Below, piece after piece: positions 57,420 to 64,000 of a stretch of DNA of 64,000 nt. Made by a program: the position numbers and the translations under genes. The DNA is from Panorpa germanica. Its lineage: Eukaryota; Arthropoda; Insecta; Mecoptera; Panorpidae. The notes beneath the pieces were generated by a model, which did no database searches, had not been told where the DNA came from, and saw only the letters and a program-made list of their open reading frames with translations. The stretch lies in the NCBI GenBank assembly GCA_963678705.1, contig OY783219.1, forward strand, positions 7,998,001 to 8,062,000. Direction: 5' to 3'. Positions within the stretch are counted from its first letter, which is position 1, and each line of letters begins with the position of its first letter.

Positions 57420-57800
57420 ATGGTATGAGGCAAATTCCAAACCATTGCTGGACTCAAATAAGTAGCAACTAATTGAGTAAGTGAATGATTAAGGAAAATA
57501 CAAAAAAGTGGAAAACTTCTTATCAGAGCAACAGACAATTTGTAAAAACATCTTCAGACTACGAACAGGACATACGAGGTTGACGCATCAACATTTAATG
57601 AGTAAAACAACAGCTCCGCAGTGCAGCAACTGTCAGACGCAAATAACAGTCCATCATCTACTAGTAACCTGCCCACAATATCAAACTCAACGAACAAAAC
57701 ACAACATCAGAGGTGAACTAAAAGACATGCTTTCAACCAATCCAGAAGAAGTTCAAAAAGTTCTCGAATTCAAAACAGATTTAACCTTAATTTAACTAAA
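57420..57800 (+). mobile_element. LINE ORF2 C-terminus (L-gamma-related, I/Jockey type)
   Basis: An intact 95-codon frame (57508-57795) reads NIFRLRTGHTRLTHQHLMSK, then APQCSNCQTQITVHHLLVTC, then PQYQTQRTKHNIRGELKDML and ends VLEFKTDLTLI*. The RxGHTRLTH motif, then C-x2-C...H...C, then PxYxxQR is the standard end of an I/Jockey LINE protein. Upstream sequence to about 57420 looks like the frameshifted continuation. No start or catalytic domain is present, so it is a fragment. Confidence 0.85.
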
Positions 57801-59244
57801 ATAAAATAACTTTAGGCGAACATGACTTTGTCATTGAAATTGCCCCAAATTTTAAAATAATAAAAAAAGTAGAAACTTCATCTGAAGATAAATTGTATAT
57901 GTAAAATATAGTCAATTGCAGCATCAGAGAGCCGTCGTTTTTAACAAGATTGAAGAGGAACTCTACCTCAGATCTTAGCCAATTTCAGTTATTGTCTTAG
58001 TATACCCATAGCGGTCGTGCGTACACCAGATTGAGATAATATTTCAATATCTATATCTCACCTTTCCTCCCACTATCGCCTGTGGACCTTTATAAGCGAA
58101 TTTACTGCATTAATAAGATTTTTGTCAAAAGTAGATCACACAATTAATTTTTAAAGTCTTTATTGAATATTGAAACGAAAAACTATTATTACTAAACATA
58201 TTAAAAAGCTAATAATACAGTTTTAGAATATTTAAATAAATTGAAAGAAAACCGTTTGTGATAACACGATTAAACTTACGGATGATCAAACTGAAATATC
58301 GGCTAATAAATAATTAATGCCGTTGTATTTATATACTGGTGCGATCAAAAGATAACCGATGTTCATATTCTCATAGTTCTATAACTTTTGATAGAATAAT
58401 TTCAAATGAGAAATTGAGAATTTACTAAACGTATAATATTCCACAATTATTTCCATAAAGATATAAAATTTTCTATAGAAAAGAACGAATCGATTATTTG
58501 ATTAAATAATTATAAAAGTCATGAGTATATGGTTATAGTTCAGTTAAAATGTCGGTTAATGCTTAGTTGATATGATAAGGTAGTTATTTATAGAATAAAG
58601 CTGCCATTTTACTAACGCCATTTTGAAATTCGTGACTACTATCTGTAGCAATTACCATTCAGGGAAGCATTGTTGTTTAACCTTCTGTTTAGCTCCCTTG
58701 TGAACGGCTGTTTCACTGTTGTAAATTCCACGGTGGATAATAAATATGAAACCACCCAGAGAATTAATTTACAGGAGTTTTTAGTTATTTTGTATCGTTA
58801 TCTGACACGTACATTTATGAAATGCTTTTATTGATTTGCCGTTTAACTACTCTCCTCTCCCTCCTCTCTTCTATAATAAATTGTAGAAGTTTATAATTTG
58901 GAAATATTTTCATGAAATGACGTGGTTTTTATGGAAATGTCCACTGCTTTAAATAAATGTAAGGGTAGTTTACCCTAATAACTGCTCTATTGTTTTGGAT
59001 ATCGTTTTACTAATTTTATAACATATAATTATGTAATATATAACGATATATTGAGTAGCTACTTACCATAAGCTTTTAATTAACTAGCTCGCGGTGTTTC
59101 TTTGTCACTAGGGACAAAACTTTGCAAACGTAACTATTATTAATCATAACTAATTTCCAATGGGCTTGTAAGCTCAAATTTTGCACGCACAATCTCTGCA
59201 AGTGATAATGCAATGGGTGTAATAATCTTCTGGTAAAAGAAGAT
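57801..59244. other. AT-rich spacer
   Basis: No gene was recognised. A loose family B start (CAATGGGCTTGTAAG) lies at 59158-59172. Confidence 0.35.
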
Positions 59245-59362
59245 TTTTTAACATTTATTTGAGTGCCTCAACTTTCATCAAAATTTGTAATACATAATTT
59301 ACAAGTTATAGATACGAGTATAGGTTCTTAAAATAAAGAGATTAAAGTCAATAAGGTTAAAA
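59245..59362 (-). mobile_element. LINE L-gamma 3' UTR fragment
   Basis: TTTATTTGAGTGCCTCAACTT, then ACAAGTTATAGATACGAGTAT and AAAATAAAGAGATTAAAGTCAATAAGG matches the family, with the coding end mostly deleted. Confidence 0.7.
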
Positions 59363-59639
59363 GATGAGTTTTTGTTTTCAATTACTTGAAGAACGTGTCT
59401 GTGTATGTCTATGATTTTATAATTAACAATTGCATTATAATTTCTTTAATTTTCATGGGTTCCTATTATTACTTCATTCAAATTTATCTTCCTTTAACAC
59501 ATGGAGAAAAAATAGTTCATCATCATTGCTCATAGGAAAAGGGTAGAGTAGGACAATAAATTCATTGACAAGGTGTTGAACTAATTTGAACAACAACCAA
59601 AACGCCTTAAGCTTTTATTCAAACAGTGACTTTTATAAT

Positions 59640-59995
59640 CAATGTTTATATTTCTATTATATCTCTTCACTTTCACCATCTAGTGGCTATTTCTCACTAA
59701 AAGTAAAACAAATGTCTCTAACCTTCTTCTTATTTCTTCCTTTGATTTCTTTTTTAATTCTCTTGTATTTTCTCTTGTTTATTTGTCCAATCTTCTTCAA
59801 CACCTATGTTACTTCCTCAGCCTCTTCTTTCTTTACTCCATTTAATATTTATCTTTCATTCTACTTATATGCTAATTCTGTAACACCATCTATCTTCTTA
59901 TATTCCTCCCATTTTACCATTTTCCCTCTGAACCTACTCTTCATATGTTTCTGCTTTTGCTCTTTGTATTTATGTACATACATTTTTAGACCCAA
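59640..59995 (-). mobile_element. Probable LINE L-beta coding remnant
   Basis: The minus strand reads YKEQKQKHMKSRFRGKMVKW, then EEYKKIDGVTELAYK and, after three stops, VLKKIGQINKRKYKRIKKEI and RDICFTFSEK. The Lys/Glu-rich composition and C/T-rich antisense match other L-beta pieces, but no diagnostic motif is present. The 137-codon + strand frame here (59586-59999) is its hydrophobic antisense shadow. Confidence 0.5.
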
Positions 59996-59999
59996 CTAA

Positions 60000-60659
60000 A
60001 AAATGAATTTGGAATATGCTTCTAGCAACCTAGAAAGAATTACATAAAAACAATTTATGTAAAAAAACGTACTTTCGGCTATTTCAATTAAACAACTAAA
60101 CAGGTGATAATTTAAACTATTTTCTAATTAACAAAAGTAAATTAAAATGGTAATTGAATTGTAGAATGGTTTATTGAAGTCAATTTCATTAAGTTAAATT
60201 CTTGGAATTAATTACACTTTAAACTGTCCAGTGTATGTAATAATATCGATTAAATAAATAAATTAAGGGCTCAGTTCTTGAAAATTAATTGTGTTACGTG
60301 TTCAATATGTGTATAGTCCTCCCCTACCCCCTCTTATTTACAAATACCCTTAATTATGTTACCTAGTGATTACTAGGATTTTCCGGCATTATATTGATAG
60401 TTGAACGAACTTGCATGAGTGTTCGCAAAGGGGAGCGGGAAACGGGATTTCCTGTTCTTTCAATTACAAATTTACGTTGGTTATAATGGAATCTGGGACT
60501 TTCCGATTTACTTGCGCTAATTATTTGTAGATTTTACTTGGATTATATGCATCCTTCATTTGCCACTTATGGAAAATTATTATTTTGGACACTGTAGACA
60601 CTCTAGAAACGTAGCATTTGCGTAACAAACATGTATAATGAATATTACATTGAAACATA
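60000..60659. other. AT-rich spacer
   Basis: Nothing was recognised. Confidence 0.35.
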
Positions 60660-61090
60660 AATGATCTAGTAAAGATACAAGAGAATTTAAATCGCAAGAT
60701 TTAGATTGGGAAACGAAGAGAAAGGCGTCAGATACTGGGAAAGGATGTGCAAGGTGTGCAGGAAAGAGATAGAAACTCTCGACCACAATAAGTACTCATG
60801 TGAGAAAAGAGTAAAAGTGAAAAGAAGATTGTGCAGTTATTAAAGAAAGCTGGGAAAGGAAGTGGTGAATAAAGGAGATAGAGAGAAGGAGCGAGGAAAG
60901 GGAAGAAAGGGCAGAGTAGAAACAGAAGTGACAGTGGCATGAAGAAAGAAGCAGTAGTGGTTTAAATGTATCTGTTTTGTTTTATTGATTATTTTTCTTT
61001 TGGAAGAAGTGAGAATGGGTTAGATAGAATAAGGATCACAAATGTAATTACGCACAATGATATGTACTTAATGATTTAAGGCGGAATAAT
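60660..61090 (+). mobile_element. LINE L-beta ORF2 C-terminus and 3' region
   Basis: The + strand reads DWETKRKASDTGKGCARCA or, in the true frame, YWERMCKVCRKEIETLDHNK, then YSCEKR, with the C-x2-C...H...C knuckle. Purine-rich sequence and a tail (GTGAGAATGGGTTAGATAGAA, then TTAATGATTTAAGGCGGAAT) follow. The tail is the reverse complement of 17935-18040. The minus-strand frames are shadows. Confidence 0.8.
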
Positions 61091-61630
61091 ACATTTGCTA
61101 ATGGCAAAAACATTAAAATAAAATAATAAACGTTAATGAAAGAATAACTCTCTTTCCAAATAAAAGAATAAATCTAGAAGTTCTTTTTAGTAAATTTATT
61201 TTATTTTATAAATTATCTAATTTCTAGATATGGCTAGTAATCTAGCAGTTAGTCGTTAATGTGTTAAATTCGTTTCCATATTCAAGAATACGTGTGGTAT
61301 AAAACAATCTTTTTAGATATTCTAACAATAGAAAAGTACAGATATTATACACATACAAAGTATACAGTGAATAAACTGTTGGGAAAATTGTTGTTATAAA
61401 TATTTGAAAAGTTTACTTTCTCGTTTGTCATAGGTAGAGCCTAGAACATAGAGCCTAGACAAGTTTCCACAATTTGAATATTTTATATTTAAATCTGTTT
61501 AGGTTAGAAGTTTTGAAATCGATGTTGTATGAGAAAACACATAATATATATATTGTATAAATACAAGGTGTTTGTAAATGAAAATATGTATTAGCCAATT
61601 CGAGAATTCGTTACCTAACTATGTAATACC
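61091..61630. other. AT-rich spacer
   Basis: Nothing was recognised. Confidence 0.35.
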
Positions 61631-62231
61631 TAATAAATGTGTCTATTTTATTAAATATCTAAATGTTGACGGAGATATAGCAATTAAAAGTTTGAATTGT
61701 AGTTTTAGCGCTAGAGATGGTCGGCTATATTTGTATGACGTGAAATGCATTTTAACGTCAGTTATTTGTTGAGTAGATCAGTGCTGTGGTAATGTTTTGT
61801 AGCTGTTGGTAGTTGAAATAATCAAGTCAAGTCAAAGAGTAATAAGTTTTTATTTTGTTTAACCCGGTTACGGCAGACATAATATTGAAATTTTCTTGTT
61901 CCTTGAAATAGCTGTAAATAATATTTGATATTTTGATATTTGACATGTAGCAGAGATTTATGAACTGTAAGGTTGGTAACCTGTAAACTTGTCAGAGTTC
62001 TGTCAAGAATATATTTCTTATACTCTCTTTTGTATAAAAGAGATAGCAACATTGCGGTTGTGATGTCACATGCAGTTGAAATGTTGTATAACGTTGAATC
62101 CCTTTAATAATTAAAGAGACAAAATGACTTTTAATTGTTAAAATCTCCTAACATATAAAGAGTTATTAAAAATTAATTGAACATTTGAGATACACTTTTA
62201 TAGAAATTAAGACATAGGACACAAACCCATT
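61631..62231 (+). mobile_element. Family B element, copy 4 (left terminus missing)
   Basis: TAAATGTGTCTATTTTATTAA, GACGGAGATATAGCAATTAAA, GCGCTAGAGATGGTCGG and TAACCCGGTTACGGCAGACAT follow family B. The right end AGGACACAAACCCATT is present but the left AATGGGCTTGTG is not. It carries the extra CTCTCTTTTGTATAAAAG block not seen in copy 1. Confidence 0.8.
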
Positions 62232-62338
62232 GCTAATATTTGATAAATGTGCATTGGAACCCATAATTTGTCTAAGGTGTTTTTGATATATTTTATTACT
62301 TTGTCAATATTTACTCTCGCTATAAAATGCATGTCATT
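62232..62338 (+). repeat. Dispersed repeat J, copy 2, abutting family B
   Basis: GCTAATATTTGATAAATGTG, then CATTGGAACCCATAATTTG matches 19634-19745. It starts exactly where family B copy 4 ends. Confidence 0.65.
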
Positions 62339-63704
62339 GAGCTTACGTACTTTGCAATTTTTTAATAATCCTTTTTTTAGTAATGGTACAAATGGACACT
62401 CTTTTTAGCCAGTGTAAATTAAAATGCAGGCGAAGGGGAAAATAATAAAATCATTGTAAGTTTTTTGCAATAAAATATTTAAATTATATTTCGTAGCAGT
62501 AAATTCGCAAAACAGTGTCGATTTAACACCCTGTAGCAAGTCTACCTCTCCAACTGTTTGTTACAACACAATATATATATTTAATAACACAAAGTATCGC
62601 TGGTAAACGTTGTAGTGGTAACACACACTCACTCATACATATGCGGTAATGATGTCGAAACTCACACACGAGTTGACCCATACGTTAAGCATGTGTGATA
62701 CTGTGTGTAGCGAGGTGGTGGGGGTAGCGCTACGTTTGTGTAGCGAGCGTTCTACGGCCTACGGTATTAATATCATTATTAATACATGCAGTGATTATTT
62801 ATGTGCATATTTGGCGACTTTTTCTAACTTTACTATCATGTATTGTTGCTTTTATGTTATTGTCGTTACAGATTACTATTGTGAGAGACTATTATTGTTA
62901 GATATTTGTAAATAAAGTACACTGTTAAATTTAAATGTAAAGAAATTTAAGTGCTACGTCGGAAATAAGTAAATGTAATACTCCTATTAATTTTGTTAGA
63001 CTATTTGTTTTTTAGAATTAGCTGCTCTACTAATCTTAGTGTTATTTAAACTGAATTTTCAGACATTTGTTTAACTTTCTTACACACCAAAAATGTATAC
63101 GTTTTAACTTATTTTTAGTTAATCAGAAAAACAAACATAGAGGTAGGGGTCATAGAATAAATTTTAGTCAATTCATTTCATTGTTGACTGCCATTTTTTA
63201 TGACGTCACGAAATCGTACAAGTAATATATGTTGCAGAAGAGAGACGGCAATAATTAGTGCGGTAAAGTAAATATTAGAAATGCTTTTTTATAAATACTT
63301 GTCTTTTTAATTTTTAAAAGGACAAAAATGATTATTTTTATTGTTTGAAAAATATTTGTGCATTTGAGGCTCGTATTAATAGATTGACAAGTAAGATAAA
63401 TGCTATGCATAAGTTTCAGATTGAGGCTTAATCCGAAACTAGTTAAATTGATTAATATAAAATCCAGTTTAATAGAAAATAAGACATGGTGTTCAACCCA
63501 GTCAATTAGCATAAGATAAAAGAATAATTAAACAAACTGTTTGTTCAAATTTTCTACCCTTAGGTCTTTCGTCACCTTTTATATTCACATCCTTCTCTTT
63601 CAGAATTCTTCTGAATTTGTTTATCGCTTACAGAACTTATTTGCCCGTTCTATTTTTCTCGTATTTCTAGTTTTGTTTTAGTTAGAGTTATATATTATAA
63701 TTCT
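62339..63704. other. Spacer; an 88-codon frame of unknown status
   Basis: The frame at 62649-62915 (+) starts MMSKLTHELTHTLSMCDTVC, ends DYYCERLLLLDICK and is followed by AATAAA within 10 bases. It has a hydrophobic C-terminal half but matches no family. A perfect CRE palindrome lies at 63201-63208. Nothing else was recognised. Confidence 0.3.
63201..63208. promoter_or_regulatory. CRE palindrome TGACGTCA
   Basis: This is the third perfect CREB/ATF consensus in the window. No adjacent gene was recognised. Confidence 0.2.
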
Positions 63705-63938
63705 TAGCAAACAATTTGGTAAAGTGTCTTATTTTGTGACGTTTCTATCACTATTGCACTTCAATTATAGTTCGCATCAACTTTATCGTCATTTGTATTC
63801 CGACATGGTAGTTTCGTCTTTGTAGCCGATAAAATAGACATGTCATATGAACGACTGTGAGAAATAAATTCTTATATGATAAAGAAATCATACGCATCTT
63901 CATTATAATGTCAAAGTGATTCCAAAATGTTTACTTGG
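63705..63938 (-). mobile_element. Family A element, copy 7
   Basis: The left end AGCAAACAATTTGG and right end CCAAAATGTTTACTTGG frame a reversed family A interior (GCATCAACTTTATCGTCATT, TGAACGACTGTGAGAAA, AATCATACGCATCTTC). Confidence 0.8.
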
Positions 63939-64000
63939 TTATTTTCTGGCAAATTAAAATTGCTATAATTTTTTTGTTAATTCTACATAACAGTGTACAG

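Noticed and set aside
59586..59999. Longest + strand open frame, 137 codons, very hydrophobic
   Set aside because: It is the antisense of Lys/Glu-rich LINE-like coding sequence; runs of Phe, Leu and Ser come from C/T-rich DNA.
62649..62915. 88-codon frame followed closely by AATAAA
   Set aside because: No family, no conserved motif and no promoter evidence; AATAAA is common in AT-rich DNA. Kept only as a note in the spacer entry.
1..64000. Bacterial-type operon, phage or defence system
   Set aside because: No long open frames, no ribosome-binding spacing, abundant LINE and MITE debris and splice-like signals; the window is eukaryotic non-coding DNA.

Overview
The window looks like AT-rich eukaryotic nuclear DNA, most likely from an insect. 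No gene can be read along its length. What is recognisable is non-LTR retrotransposon (LINE) fragments, short inverted-repeat elements (MITE or fold-back type), tRNA-derived short repeats, microsatellites and a few isolated segments that look like exons. There are no operons, Shine-Dalgarno-spaced genes or CRISPR arrays. Nearly every open reading frame above 60 codons is a chance frame in AT-rich DNA or the antisense shadow of a degraded LINE. The species cannot be named from this. The insect assignment rests on the repeat style and on one gustatory-receptor-like fragment.

The window behaves as a gene desert or very large intron. Retrotransposon debris falls into at least four LINE families. 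L-alpha (5960, 20945, 30352, 53515) carries an RNase H domain and a Cys/His terminal motif. L-beta (17935, 35555, 36489, 41895, 52985, 59640, 60660) has a CCHC knuckle and purine-rich coding strand. L-gamma (12515, 25140, 34255, 43705, 47945, 59245, with a relative at 57420) ends in a conserved IDFINKTNLI peptide. L-delta (33415) is the C-terminus of an RTE- or CR1-like reverse transcriptase protein. Three insertions keep visible target-site duplications: 5960-6396 (13 bp), 12515-12900 (17 bp, one CpG-to-TpG mismatch) and 36489-36832 (14 bp). The last is nested inside an older repeat.

The inverted-repeat elements include family A (seven copies, termini CAGTAAACAwTTTGG), family B (four copies plus loose ends, termini AATGGGCTTGTG), family C (termini ATTCCCACTCACTGTTTT, including a 770-bp head-to-head palindrome at 45155-45922), family E (CAGGTAGAAAA) and family F (ACACCAAAGAGACAGTT). 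There are fold-back elements at 1191-1334 and 25499-25633, and further dispersed pairs labelled G, H, I and J. A perfect 216-bp tandem duplication lies at 2027-2458.

Possible host coding content is sparse. A GC-rich segment at 8233-8371 (minus strand) has an ATG and a strong splice donor. Short exon-like segments with good splice signals lie at 22180-22244 (+), 42567-42690 (+) and 54491-54558 (-). A GC-rich open segment lies near 13790-13935. A possible gustatory-receptor N-terminal fragment at 57199-57357 (+) abuts a LINE. These lie on both strands and cannot be joined into one gene from sequence alone, so each is given as a candidate.
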